From: Mixta theicola
Lineage (GTDB): Bacteria; Pseudomonadota; Gammaproteobacteria; Enterobacterales; Enterobacteriaceae
Length of the DNA: 64,000 nucleotides
Reading direction: 5' to 3'
NCBI RefSeq assembly: GCF_002895925.1
Contig: NZ_NWUO01000006.1
Coordinates: 1 to 64,000 of the forward strand
The translations under genes were made by a program, and so were the position numbers. Each line of letters begins with the position of its first letter. Position 1 is the first letter of the stretch. The notes under the pieces are model-generated. The model saw only the letters and a list, made by a program, of their open reading frames with translations. It was not told the origin of the DNA and did not search any database. Shown one piece after another: positions 33,712-42,068 of the stretch.

Positions 33712-35772
33712 ATGTCACGTGCAGGAAAAATTACCCTTTGGGTCATTGGGATTTTTTGTTTGCTGGTTGTGGTGATAGTGGTTGTAATCGCAACCTTTAA
33801 CTGGAATCGCCTGAAGCCAACTATCAACCAGAAGGTCTCAACGGAGCTGAACCGACCTTTCGCGATTCGCGGCGACCTTGGCGTTAACTGGGCGCGCAAC
33901 CGCGAAGAGCCCGGCTGGCGTCGTTGGGTGCCCTGGCCGCAGATTCATGCGGAAGATATTGTGCTGGGCAATCCGCCTGATATTCCTGAAGTGACGATGG
34001 TGCATTTACAGCGCGCCGACGCCACTCTTTCCCCGCTGGCGCTGCTGCATAAAGAGATCTTTATTCCGTGGATCAAGCTGCAGCAGCCGGACGCCAGGCT
34101 GATTCAGACCGCAAATAAAAAGAACAACTGGACCTTTAATCTCGCCAACAGCGACCAGCCGCAAAGCGCGCAACAGCCTTCCACCTGGTCTTTCCGGCTG
34201 GATAATATCCAGTTTGACCGGGCGTATATTGCCTATCGCGATGCGATTAATAAAGCCAGGGTAAAAATAGAAGTGGACCCGCTGGGCAAGCCGGTGCCGT
34301 ATGCTCAGGTTGCTGGCGGCGATGATAAGCAGAAGGGCGCGGCGGATTTCATATTTGGCTGGCGCGCCAGCGGTACTTATAACGATCAGCAGCTGGATGG
34401 CAGCGGCAAGCTGGGCGGTATGCTTTCGTTGCGCAGCAAAAACACGCCTTTCCCGGTGCAGGCCGATGTGCGTAACGGTACGACGCGCGTCGGGATTACC
34501 GGCAGTCTGCAGGACCCGCTGAACCTGGGCGGCCTGGATCTGCGCGTGCGTTTCTCCGGCGATACGCTGGCTAACCTTTACGATCTGACCGGCGTATTAC
34601 TGCCGGATACGCCGCCATATGAAACCGACGGCCATCTGGAAGTGAAATTCCACGAAAAAGGCGATGCCGTTTACCATTATGAGCATTTTAATGGTCATAT
34701 CGGCGACAGTGATATTCACGGCTCCCTGACCTATACGCAGGGCAAGCCGCGACCGAAGCTGAGCGGCGAAGTGGTTTCGCAGCAGCTGCGCATGGCAGAT
34801 TTAGGGCCGCTGATCGGCGTGGATTCCGGTAAGGGTAGCGATAAGAGCAAGCGCGCGGAGGAAAAACGTGGCGAAACCAGCAGCCAGCCCGCCGATCGCG
34901 TCCTGCCTCACGATCGTTTTGAAACTAAGAACTGGGACGTCATGGATGCCGACGTGAAGTTTAGCGGCAAGCGCATTGAGCACAGCTCTTCACTGCCGCT
35001 AAGCGATCTTTATACCCATCTGGAACTGAAGGATGGCGATCTGCTGCTGGACCCGCTGCGCTTTGGCGTCGCGGGCGGCAATATCAACTCGACTATTCGT
35101 CTGGAAGGCAGCAGGTCGCCAATGCGTGGCCGCGCCGACCTGCATGCCCGTCGGCTGCAGCTGCGCCAGCTTTTCCCTGACGTAGAGACGATGCGCAGCA
35201 GCATGGGCCAGCTGAACGGCGATGCGAAGCTAAGCGGCACCGGCAATTCCGTGGCGGATTTGCTGGCTACCAGCAACGGCGATATGAAGCTGCTGATGAA
35301 CGATGGCGTGATCAGTCGTAGCCTGATGGAGATTGTTGGTCTGAACGTGGGCAACTATATAGTCGGCAAGCTCTTTGGTGATGACGAAGTTCGCATCAAC
35401 TGTGCGGCGGCCAATCTGGAGGTGCATAACGGTATCGCATCGTCGCGGCTGTTTATTTTCGATACCACCAACGCGGTGGTTAAACTTTCCGGTAACGTTA
35501 ACTTCGGCAATGAGCGCATGGATCTCTCTATTAACCCGGAAAGTAAAGGCGTGCGCATTGTTACCCTGCGTTCACCGCTTTACGTGCGCGGCACCTTTAA
35601 AAATCCGGATGCGGGCGTGAAGACGGGGCCGCTGTTGGCCCGCGGCGCGGCGGCTGTGGCGTTGGGCACGGTGCTGACCCCGGCGGCGGCGCTGCTGGCG
35701 CTGATTTCGCCCAGCGATAATGAAGACAATCAGTGCGTTAATGTTCTGCAGCAGATGAAAAGCCAGAAATAA
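33712..35772 (+). CDS. yhjG: AsmA-family protein YhjG
   Basis: 686-residue inner-membrane-anchored periplasmic protein; the length is identical to the E. coli family member. One N-terminal membrane helix (ITLWVIGIFCLLVVVIVVVI) is followed by a long AsmA-like beta-rich domain starting RLKPTINQKVSTELNRPFAI. AsmA-like proteins form lipid-transport bridges between membranes or affect outer-membrane assembly; the specific role of YhjG is unsettled. A strong AAGGAG lies before the ATG. A low-complexity charged insert (about residues 370-390, KGSDKSKRAEEKRGETSS) is a probable disordered loop. Confidence 0.9.
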   Translation: MSRAGKITLWVIGIFCLLVVVIVVVIATFNWNRLKPTINQKVSTELNRPFAIRGDLGVNWARNREEPGWRRWVPWPQIHAEDIVLGNPPDIPEVTMVHLQRADATLSPLALLHKEIFIPWIKLQQPDARLIQTANKKNNWTFNLANSDQPQSAQQPSTWSFRLDNIQFDRAYIAYRDAINKARVKIEVDPLGKPVPYAQVAGGDDKQKGAADFIFGWRASGTYNDQQLDGSGKLGGMLSLRSKNTPFPVQADVRNGTTRVGITGSLQDPLNLGGLDLRVRFSGDTLANLYDLTGVLLPDTPPYETDGHLEVKFHEKGDAVYHYEHFNGHIGDSDIHGSLTYTQGKPRPKLSGEVVSQQLRMADLGPLIGVDSGKGSDKSKRAEEKRGETSSQPADRVLPHDRFETKNWDVMDADVKFSGKRIEHSSSLPLSDLYTHLELKDGDLLLDPLRFGVAGGNINSTIRLEGSRSPMRGRADLHARRLQLRQLFPDVETMRSSMGQLNGDAKLSGTGNSVADLLATSNGDMKLLMNDGVISRSLMEIVGLNVGNYIVGKLFGDDEVRINCAAANLEVHNGIASSRLFIFDTTNAVVKLSGNVNFGNERMDLSINPESKGVRIVTLRSPLYVRGTFKNPDAGVKTGPLLARGAAAVALGTVLTPAAALLALISPSDNEDNQCVNVLQQMKSQK

Positions 35773-35807
35773 CGCGCCGCACCGGCTGAAGGTGGATGTG
35801 AGCCGAT

Positions 35808-35842
35808 AAAAACCCGTAATCCGGCGTGATTACGGGTTTTTT
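35808..35842 (+). terminator. Terminator of yhjG
   Basis: AAAAACCCGTAATC (35808-35821), loop CGGCGT, GATTACGGG (35828-35836), then TTTTTT. The flanking A and T runs make it potentially bidirectional. Confidence 0.85.
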
Positions 35843-35979
35843 ATATTGTCCGGCCAGTACATTTCCGCTGCCCCTTACCGTTGATAAATTAACCGCTTCT
35901 AAGGTTGCATAATTATCGATGGCGTTTCGCGTCGGCAGCAAATCATCAATAGTGGCGATTTCATTCTGGTAGTACGACC

Positions 35980-36477
35980 ATGAAAAAATTAGTTTTACTT
36001 CTTGTCCTGTTACCTGCGTCTTTAAATGCCATTGCGCATCTGACGCCCGGCTATCTGACAAAAGAAATTAAAAGCCAGGGCGCCAGAGCGGTGATTTCTG
36101 AGCTGTATGCTAATGAAGAAGAAGGGTGGCAGTATGTTACGACTCAGATTAGTAAAGGGGAAAATAGCTGGCTTGACGTTGCGTCGCAGCTTGCCCCAGG
36201 TACGGATGCCGCTTCAGCTGAAACATTAAGCTCAGCGGTAGCTCTGGCAATACCTCATAATCCTGCCGGCGTTATCAATATTCTTACTGAAAAATATCAA
36301 CCGCTGAGCCGTCGCCAGGTTTGTAGTTTGCCGTTTTATCAACTGACAGAAGCGCAATTTAACCAGTACGTTTTGGATGCCATCCGTACCCTTTACAAAA
36401 TACCCGACGGAAAAACCTGCTTAGCTATCATGACAGATACGATCGGCCAGTCAGCGGCGTTTAACGTGGATAATTAA
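35980..36477 (+). CDS. Secreted protein of unknown function
   Basis: 165 residues with a clear signal peptide (MKKLVLLLVLLPASLNAIA, cleavage near residue 19). The mature part is alpha-helical in character with LTPGYLTKEIKSQGARAVIS, a central AETLSSAVALAIPHNPAGVI segment and two Cys (QVCSLPF, KTCLAIM) that could form a disulfide. I recognise similar periplasmic hypotheticals in other proteobacteria but no function. It is more AT-rich than its neighbours and absent here in E. coli. Regulatory signals are not evident and the ribosome binding site is weak. Confidence 0.75.
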   Translation: MKKLVLLLVLLPASLNAIAHLTPGYLTKEIKSQGARAVISELYANEEEGWQYVTTQISKGENSWLDVASQLAPGTDAASAETLSSAVALAIPHNPAGVINILTEKYQPLSRRQVCSLPFYQLTEAQFNQYVLDAIRTLYKIPDGKTCLAIMTDTIGQSAAFNVDN

Positions 36478-36514
36478 GCCTGCGGCGCTCTGTCTAATGC
36501 GAGGACGGGTACAT

Positions 36515-36542
36515 AAAAAAGGCGTCACAAAGACGCCTTTTA
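36515..36542. terminator. Bidirectional terminator
   Basis: AAAAAA then GGCGTC (36521-36526), loop ACAAA, GACGCC (36532-36537), TTTTAT. It serves the secreted protein gene (plus) and can serve yhjE (minus). Confidence 0.8.
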
Positions 36543-36553
36543 TTGCCCGCTTC

Positions 36554-36581
36554 AGACCGCCTTCTTTGGCGGCGGTCTTTT
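36554..36581. terminator. Second terminator in the convergent gap
   Basis: AGACCGCC (36554-36561), 9-base loop, GGCGGTCT (36571-36578), TTTT. It is placed between the previous terminator and the end of yhjE. Confidence 0.6.
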
Positions 36582-36596
36582 AGAACCGCGATGCGA

Positions 36597-37928
36597 TCAC
36601 GCTTCGTACAGCGTTTGATGACGCGTCTCTTTACAGGCAATCAGCGCAAACAGCGTGAGCAGCGCCATCGCCGCCAGATACAGGCCGACGGCAAACAGGC
36701 CGTAATTCGCGTTAAGCCAGGCGGCGATATAAGGAGCCACCGACGCGCCGAGAATCGACGACAGATTGTAGGAAAACGACGCGCCGGTATAACGTACTTC
36801 CGTCGGGAACAGCTCTGGCAGCAGCGCACCCATCGGGCCGAAGGTCAGCCCCATAATGCTCAGGCCGAGCAGCAGAAACACCATCATCATCGACTGGCTG
36901 CCGGACGCCATCAGCGACGGGAACAGCAGCGCAAAAGCCAGAAGCCCCAGCGTAATCACGATCATGGTTTTACGGCGGCCAAAGCGGTCAGCCAGCAGGC
37001 CGGCAATCGGCACCATCACGCCGAAGCCAATTACCGCCACCATCAGCATCCACAGCAGGCTATTACGCGAGAAGCCGAGACCGGCAGGCACCGGCGCGGT
37101 GCCGTAGCTCATTGAATAGACGGTCATAATGTAAAACAGCGTGTAGGTCGCCAGCATAATAAAGGTGCCGAGGATCGTCGCGCCCAGATGCTTGCTCAGC
37201 AGCGTACCGATCGGGATGCGCACCTGCTTTTTCTCCTTTTGCACTTTAGCGAACACCGGGCTTTCATGCAGCGAAACGCGCACGTAAAGGCCGATAATCA
37301 CCAGCACCGCCGAAAGCACGAACGGCACGCGCCAGCCCCAGTTCATAAACTGTTCGTCGGTTAACAGCCAGGAGAGCAGCAGGAAAGTGCCGTTCGCGAA
37401 GAAAAAGCCAATCGGCGCGCCAAGCTGCGGAAAAGAGCCATAAAGCGCGCGCTTCTTCGCCGGCGCGTTTTCCGTCGCCAGCAGCGCAGCGCCGCCCCAT
37501 TCACCGCCCAGACCCAGACCCTGACCGAAGCGCGCCAGCGCCAGCAGCAGCGGCGCAAACACGCCAATCGTGGCATAGCTGGGCAGCAGACCAATCACTA
37601 CCGTAGAGACTCCCATCGTAAGCAGCGAAGCGACCAGCGTCGCCTTACGACCGATGCGATCGCCGAAATGACCAAATAGCGCCGAGCCGATAGGCCGTGC
37701 GACAAAGGCGATGGCGAAGGTGGCCAGCGACTGTAGCGTGGCGACGGTCGCGTCACCCTGCGGGAAGAAAATATGCGGAAAAACAATCACCGCGGCGGTG
37801 GCATAAATATAGAAATCGAAGAATTCGATAGCGGTTCCCACCAGCGACGCAATAACCACTTTACTGCGCGAGTTAACCTGGGCGTTGTCGTTTTCAGTAT
37901 CGAGTGTTGGAGTGATGGATGCTTGCAT
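36597..37928 (-). CDS. yhjE: MFS transporter YhjE (metabolite:H+ symporter family)
   Basis: 443-residue, 12-helix inner-membrane carrier of the MHS subfamily (related to ProP, KgtP, ShiA). The N-terminus is cytoplasmic; the first helix is SLVGTAIEFFDFYIYATAAVIVF. The loop 2-3 MFS motif reads FGHFGDRIGRKATLV and the repeat in the second half is GLLADRFGRRKTMIV. LPELFPTEVRYTGASFSYNL is characteristic of the family. Substrate unknown, probably an organic acid or zwitterion. Order and identity agree with E. coli. Confidence 0.92.
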   Translation of the reverse strand: MQASITPTLDTENDNAQVNSRSKVVIASLVGTAIEFFDFYIYATAAVIVFPHIFFPQGDATVATLQSLATFAIAFVARPIGSALFGHFGDRIGRKATLVASLLTMGVSTVVIGLLPSYATIGVFAPLLLALARFGQGLGLGGEWGGAALLATENAPAKKRALYGSFPQLGAPIGFFFANGTFLLLSWLLTDEQFMNWGWRVPFVLSAVLVIIGLYVRVSLHESPVFAKVQKEKKQVRIPIGTLLSKHLGATILGTFIMLATYTLFYIMTVYSMSYGTAPVPAGLGFSRNSLLWMLMVAVIGFGVMVPIAGLLADRFGRRKTMIVITLGLLAFALLFPSLMASGSQSMMMVFLLLGLSIMGLTFGPMGALLPELFPTEVRYTGASFSYNLSSILGASVAPYIAAWLNANYGLFAVGLYLAAMALLTLFALIACKETRHQTLYEA

Positions 37929-37997
37929 AATTGTTTCTTATTTGTAAACCGTGTCCAGGAATCTTACGCACTGCTACAGGCGCGTTCAATGGTGAAT

Positions 37998-38019
37998 AGC
38001 CGCTTCGCGGCTGGCTTCA
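37998..38019. repeat. Small hairpin plus GGCTTCA element (copy 2 of 3 in window)
   Basis: AGCCGC-TTC-GCGGCT (37998-38012) followed directly by GGCTTCA. The 15-mer TCGCGGCTGGCTTCA (38005-38019) is repeated exactly at 3457-3471, and a variant hairpin AACCCG-TAG-CGGGTT plus GGCTTCA occurs at 55797-55818. All lie between genes, suggesting a REP-like dispersed element. Confidence 0.5.
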
Positions 38020-38210
38020 GCGGGTGAAAAGTGAATAATTTTTAACAATAAAGCTTTATCGGCGGATGGCAGGGTGAACGGCCATTTTTCTGGCGGGAAT
38101 CACTGCAAAACGGGGAAATAAAAGTGAGGGGTTAGTTATTCATGCTGTCCGCTGGCGAAATAGTGCGCATGACGCGGCATTTTCCTCTGATCCGCCGCGT
38201 CGCGCATGGG

Positions 38211-39215
38211 CTATTTTTTGCGGGGCCGCTCCAGCTGCGGGTCGTCTTTATAGTTGGCGGTGGCAATCCAGGCGGCGCAAAACAGCGTCAGTCGCGCAAA
38301 GAAGTAGAAGAACGCCATCAGCCCCAGCACCGAGCCAAAGGCCGCGCCGGAGGGCGAGGCGGCCAGCTTCGGCAGCGTCATAGTCATAATAAATTTAATG
38401 ATCTCAAAGCCGATCGCCGCCAGCAGCGTCCCGCGCAGCAGCGCTTTCTTATGCGGGCGATGGCGCGGCAGGATCCAGAAAATCCACAGAAACAGCAAAT
38501 AGTTGGCAAAAATAGAAATCGATAGCGCAATCAGCGTCATTACCGGGCGCAGCCATTCGATACTTTCCAGCCCCAGCGCCCGTACAATCGCATCCTGCGC
38601 GGATCCGGCGATGGAGGTCAGCGACAGCGTAATAATCAGCGCCAGCACCAGACCGATCAGTGAAATAAGATCGCGGGTATATTTGAAATAGATTTTTTCC
38701 TTGTCCAGCTTGCCGCGCTCAAAGACATCGCGCGACTGGGCCCGAATCGCCTCGCGCAGGTTGCCCATCCAGCTGAGACCCGAATAGAGCGCCACCAGCA
38801 GGCCTGTGATGCCGACCGTAGTACGCTGCTGAACGGCGGTTTGTACGGTGTTTTTTAACGTGCTGGCTAAGGTCGGATCGCTGATGCTGTTAACAATACG
38901 CTCGATGAGCTCGTTCAGCAGCGTCGGATGCGACGCCAGCACAAAGCCCACCGCCGCAAAAGAGACCATCAGAATCGGTATCAGCGATAAAAACGAGAAA
39001 TAGGTAATCGCCGCGCCAAACTGGCTGCCCAGGCGGTCAGTAAAGCGTTCTCCGGCGCGAATAAAATGCGCGACTGCCGGAATCGCCTGGAACCAACTGA
39101 CGAAGCGTGAAACGCGAGTAATCGAACGATCAACTTTGGCGTTGCCCGTTTTGATGTTAATCAGTGGCTTTTCTTTTTCCTGTTCAGCAGGAGGCTGGAG
39201 GTTTTTGTCCGTCAT
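38211..39215 (-). CDS. yhjD: YhjD, YihY/BrkB-family inner-membrane protein
   Basis: 334 residues; the start is ATG 39215 (an in-frame TTG directly precedes it). The core matches the YihY/BrkB family: RLGSQFGAAITYFSFLSLIPILM, then about six membrane helices with LYSGLSWMGNLREAIRAQSRD and LRGTLLAAIGFEIIKFIMT. In E. coli, YhjD mutations can bypass the need for Kdo in LPS, and it has been proposed as an alternative lipid A precursor transporter. The C-terminus is a charged tail DDPQLERPRKK. Same neighbours as in E. coli. Confidence 0.92.
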   Translation of the reverse strand: MTDKNLQPPAEQEKEKPLINIKTGNAKVDRSITRVSRFVSWFQAIPAVAHFIRAGERFTDRLGSQFGAAITYFSFLSLIPILMVSFAAVGFVLASHPTLLNELIERIVNSISDPTLASTLKNTVQTAVQQRTTVGITGLLVALYSGLSWMGNLREAIRAQSRDVFERGKLDKEKIYFKYTRDLISLIGLVLALIITLSLTSIAGSAQDAIVRALGLESIEWLRPVMTLIALSISIFANYLLFLWIFWILPRHRPHKKALLRGTLLAAIGFEIIKFIMTMTLPKLAASPSGAAFGSVLGLMAFFYFFARLTLFCAAWIATANYKDDPQLERPRKK

Positions 39216-39269
39216 CAACCGGAATCATCCTTTTGTTTAGGGCCTTAGCTTGTCATTATAGCCGCGCTG

Positions 39270-40169
39270 TTACGCAACGTAGCCTTTCAGCAGCTGGGTT
39301 AGCCATTCCATAAACACTCTTACCCGCTGGGCCAGATTACGGCGGTGCGGCCAAAGCAGCGACAGCGGCATGGCGCGGGCATGGAATCCGGGCAGCACCT
39401 CCACCAGCTGCTGATTTTCCAGCAGCGGCTGAATGCCGTAGCGCGGCGCCTGAATAATACCCAGCCCGGCAAGGCAGGCGTGACGATAAGCCTGCGTTGA
39501 GTTAACCGTCAGCGCGCCGCCGGTTTGGATAAAATGGCTGCGCTGACCGTCATAATATTCAAAGCCAGCGGGCGCGCCGCCAAACTGCTGGCTGTAATGC
39601 ACCATCGCATGTTGCGAAAGCTCCTCCAGCCGCAGCGGCATGCCAAAACGCATCAGATAGCCGGGGCTGGCGCAGTTCGCCATTTGCAGCAGGCCCAGCG
39701 TACGGCTCATCAGGCCGCAATCCTGGAGCGGGCCCACGCGCACCACGCAGTCGAAGCCTTCCCGCATTACATCGACCTGCCGATCGCTGCTGCTGAGTTC
39801 CAGCTCCAGGCCGGGATAGTGCTGTAGAAACTGCGGCAGTTGAGGGATAACCATATCGGTTGCCAACGCGATCGGCATATCCACCCGCAGACGACCGCTC
39901 AGCGTGGCCGGTTCGTTCTGGAACAGAACATCCATTTCATCCAGCGTCGCCAGCACATCGCGGCAGCGTTCGTAATACGCCAGCCCGTCCTGGGTAAGCT
40001 GCACGCGCCGGGTAGTTCGATGCAGCAGGCGCGTGCCTAACCGACCTTCCAGCGCCTGCACCTGACGTGACAGGCTGCCTTTCGGCTGTCCGAGACAGGC
40101 CGCCGCACGGGTGAAACTTTCCATCTCCGCGACCGTGACAAACACCTTCATTGCGTGAATTTTATCCAT
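39270..40169 (-). CDS. LysR-family transcriptional regulator (YhjC-like)
   Basis: 299 residues. The N-terminal winged helix-turn-helix reads MDKIHAMKVFVTVAEMESFTRAAACLGQ... with the recognition part KGSLSRQVQALEGRLGTRLL. The C-terminal effector domain starts at about LSGRLRVDMPIALATDMVI. It belongs to the group that controls a neighbouring dehydrogenase or efflux gene, usually transcribed divergently. Here the divergent neighbour at 40284 is a decayed short-chain dehydrogenase, so its original target may be lost. Position after yhjD corresponds to E. coli yhjC. Confidence 0.88.
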   Translation of the reverse strand: MDKIHAMKVFVTVAEMESFTRAAACLGQPKGSLSRQVQALEGRLGTRLLHRTTRRVQLTQDGLAYYERCRDVLATLDEMDVLFQNEPATLSGRLRVDMPIALATDMVIPQLPQFLQHYPGLELELSSSDRQVDVMREGFDCVVRVGPLQDCGLMSRTLGLLQMANCASPGYLMRFGMPLRLEELSQHAMVHYSQQFGGAPAGFEYYDGQRSHFIQTGGALTVNSTQAYRHACLAGLGIIQAPRYGIQPLLENQQLVEVLPGFHARAMPLSLLWPHRRNLAQRVRVFMEWLTQLLKGYVA

Positions 40170-40283
40170 TTATGCACCGTTTGTTGTCAAAAGAGAAACA
40201 GTGGGGCGTTATCAGCATAGGTTATCGCGCGCTTTGTTTTCAACGTGCTGGCTTTTTAAGCAACAAAAGGCAGGCAAAGCATC

Positions 40284-40440
40284 ATGAACGATAAAATGAT
40301 ATTAATAACCGGCGGCAGCGGGGATGGAGGGCGTAACAGGGCGCGGCAACCGGCAGGAAAGGGCGTTGGGGTGGACTTTACCCGGAAGCTGGAGGCGGAA
40401 AAAAGTGGCAAGGCTCTGCGCCCTGAATGGGCGCGCCGGG
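40284..40440 (+). pseudogene. Decayed short-chain dehydrogenase (N-terminal remnant)
   Basis: The first residues MNDKMILITGGSGDGGRNRA resemble the start of SDR proteins (MNDKVILITGGSRGIG.A.A-type), with the beta-strand and Gly-rich nucleotide loop partly retained; AGKGVGVDF and KLEAEKSGKAL still resemble the next strand and helix. The Gly motif is damaged and the rest of the about 250-residue domain is missing, cut by the end of the PhzF gene. It is divergent from the LysR gene, as an SDR target would be. GGCAGG is upstream of the ATG. Confidence 0.5.
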
Positions 40441-40476
40441 AGATCTGGCGGCCCGCTTATGCAGGCCGCAGAGGGT

Positions 40477-41328
40477 TTAAACCGTCAGGGTGCCGTCAAT
40501 AAGGGTGACGGCCTGGCCGCCGATCCAGATGTCATCATCCTGGAACTGAACGGAAATCAGGCCTTTACGTTGAATAACGGTGCCCTGACGCGCCAGGTAA
40601 TCATGCGGCCTGCCCTGCGCCGCCAGATAACGCGCCAGGCAGGCGTTGGCGCTGCCGGTAATGGGATCTTCCGTCAACGCGCCCTGTTCCACCAGCAGCC
40701 CGCGCACCTCATACTGTACCTCGCCGTCGCTGGCCGGGCCAAACGGCATCAGGCCAGTCACCCTGGCATCTTTCAGCAGCTGCGCCAGGCGCGGTACGTC
40801 GGGAGTAATATCCAGCACCGCCTGCGCTGAGGCCATCGGCACCAGCAGCCAGCGAATGCCCATATCAACAATCGTCACCGCCTGCTGCATATCAAAAGCT
40901 TCGCTGTTAAGGGCGGCGGCGATGCCGGGATGTTCCCAGCCGGTCAGCGTCGCTTCCGGCGCGGCAAAGGCTAAATCCCCGTTGGCAGCTATCTTAATCG
41001 GCACCAGTCCCACGCCGCACTCCTGCACGATACGGCCCGGCGTTTTAACCTGATGGCCCGCCTCCAGCAGCGCGTGAGCCGTACCCAGCGTGGGATGACC
41101 GGCAAACGGCAGTTCGCCTTCAATCGTAAAAATGCGCACCCGATAGTCGGCCGCGGGATGCTGAGGCGGCAGCACAAAGGTGGTTTCGGAAAGGTTAGTC
41201 CAGCGGGCGATAGCCTGCATTTGCGCATCGCTCAGCTCGCTGGCAGCAAGGATCACCGCCAGCGGATTACCACAAAAAGCCGTATTGCTGAAAACATCAA
41301 CCTGCTTAAAAGGAAGTTTGTTTGCCAT
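40477..41328 (-). CDS. PhzF-family isomerase/epimerase
   Basis: 283 residues with start ATG 41328 (MANKLPFKQVDVFSNTAFCGNP); an upstream ATG at 41334 overlaps the GGGA ribosome binding site and is less likely. The diaminopimelate-epimerase-like fold is indicated by NLSETTFVLPP, where Glu is the catalytic residue of PhzF, by FAGHPTLGTAHALLEAG, and by the C-terminal EDPITGSANACLARYL. No phenazine genes are nearby, so it is one of the many PhzF-like proteins of unknown substrate (compare E. coli YddE). Confidence 0.9.
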   Translation of the reverse strand: MANKLPFKQVDVFSNTAFCGNPLAVILAASELSDAQMQAIARWTNLSETTFVLPPQHPAADYRVRIFTIEGELPFAGHPTLGTAHALLEAGHQVKTPGRIVQECGVGLVPIKIAANGDLAFAAPEATLTGWEHPGIAAALNSEAFDMQQAVTIVDMGIRWLLVPMASAQAVLDITPDVPRLAQLLKDARVTGLMPFGPASDGEVQYEVRGLLVEQGALTEDPITGSANACLARYLAAQGRPHDYLARQGTVIQRKGLISVQFQDDDIWIGGQAVTLIDGTLTV

Positions 41329-41439
41329 AATCATCCCAACGTTGATCCGGAAAACTGATTACTAGCCTGTTTACGTTGCTAACGTCAATGGCGGCAACTA
41401 TGAATAAGAGTAACCGTATAAAATTTCAGGGCTGAATCG

Positions 41440-42063
41440 ATGCTGACAATTTTAGGGCGCGCCTCCTCCATTAACGTGCGTAAAGTGCTCTGGCTGTGTG
41501 ATGAGCTCTCCCTGCCGTACCAGCGGGAGGAGTGGGGGGAAGGATTTAAATCGACTCATGACGCACGTTTCCTGGCGCTGAACCCTAACGCGATGGTGCC
41601 GGTAATTAAAGATGAAGACTTTGTGCTGTGGGAGTCGAATACCATCATTCGCTACCTGGCGAACGCTTACCAGGGCGAGTGGATCTATCCCGTCGCCCCG
41701 CGTGCGCGTGCGCAGGTCGATCGCTGGATTGACTGGCAGGCCACCGAGCTTAATACCGCCTGGCGCTACGCGTTTATGGCGCTGGTGCGTCAGTCGCCCG
41801 CCCATCAAAACGAACGGCTGCTGGCCGCCGCCTGTAAAGGCTGGACGTATACCATGGGGATCCTGAATCAGCAGCTGCAAAAAACCGGAGGCTATATCGC
41901 AGGCGTTAGCTTCAGCCTGGCGGATATTCCCATCGGTCTGTCGGTTAATCGCTGGTATGAAACGCCGCTTGAGCATGCGAACTATCCCGCTATCCGCGCC
42001 TATTATGAGCGGCTTACCGCCAGAGCAGGCTACGTAAAATGGGGACGCAACGGCACCCCTTGA
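41440..42063 (+). CDS. Glutathione S-transferase family protein
   Basis: 207 residues. Thioredoxin-like N-terminal domain MLTILGRASSINVRKVLWLCDELSLPY, cis-Pro in NAMVPVIKDE, and the gamma-glutamyl binding WESNTIIRYLA. The C-terminal domain has YIAGVSFSLADIPIGLSVNRW. It is only moderately similar to the GST at 30998; both belong to the same broad class (theta/beta-like). It is convergent with the MocR gene with a 5-base gap. Substrate unknown. Confidence 0.88.
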   Translation: MLTILGRASSINVRKVLWLCDELSLPYQREEWGEGFKSTHDARFLALNPNAMVPVIKDEDFVLWESNTIIRYLANAYQGEWIYPVAPRARAQVDRWIDWQATELNTAWRYAFMALVRQSPAHQNERLLAAACKGWTYTMGILNQQLQKTGGYIAGVSFSLADIPIGLSVNRWYETPLEHANYPAIRAYYERLTARAGYVKWGRNGTP

Positions 42064-42068
42064 CAGCC

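Noticed and set aside
40324-40830. 168-codon plus-strand frame
   Set aside because: It mostly runs antisense to the PhzF gene, which has all family motifs; the first part is an alternative frame of the decayed dehydrogenase.
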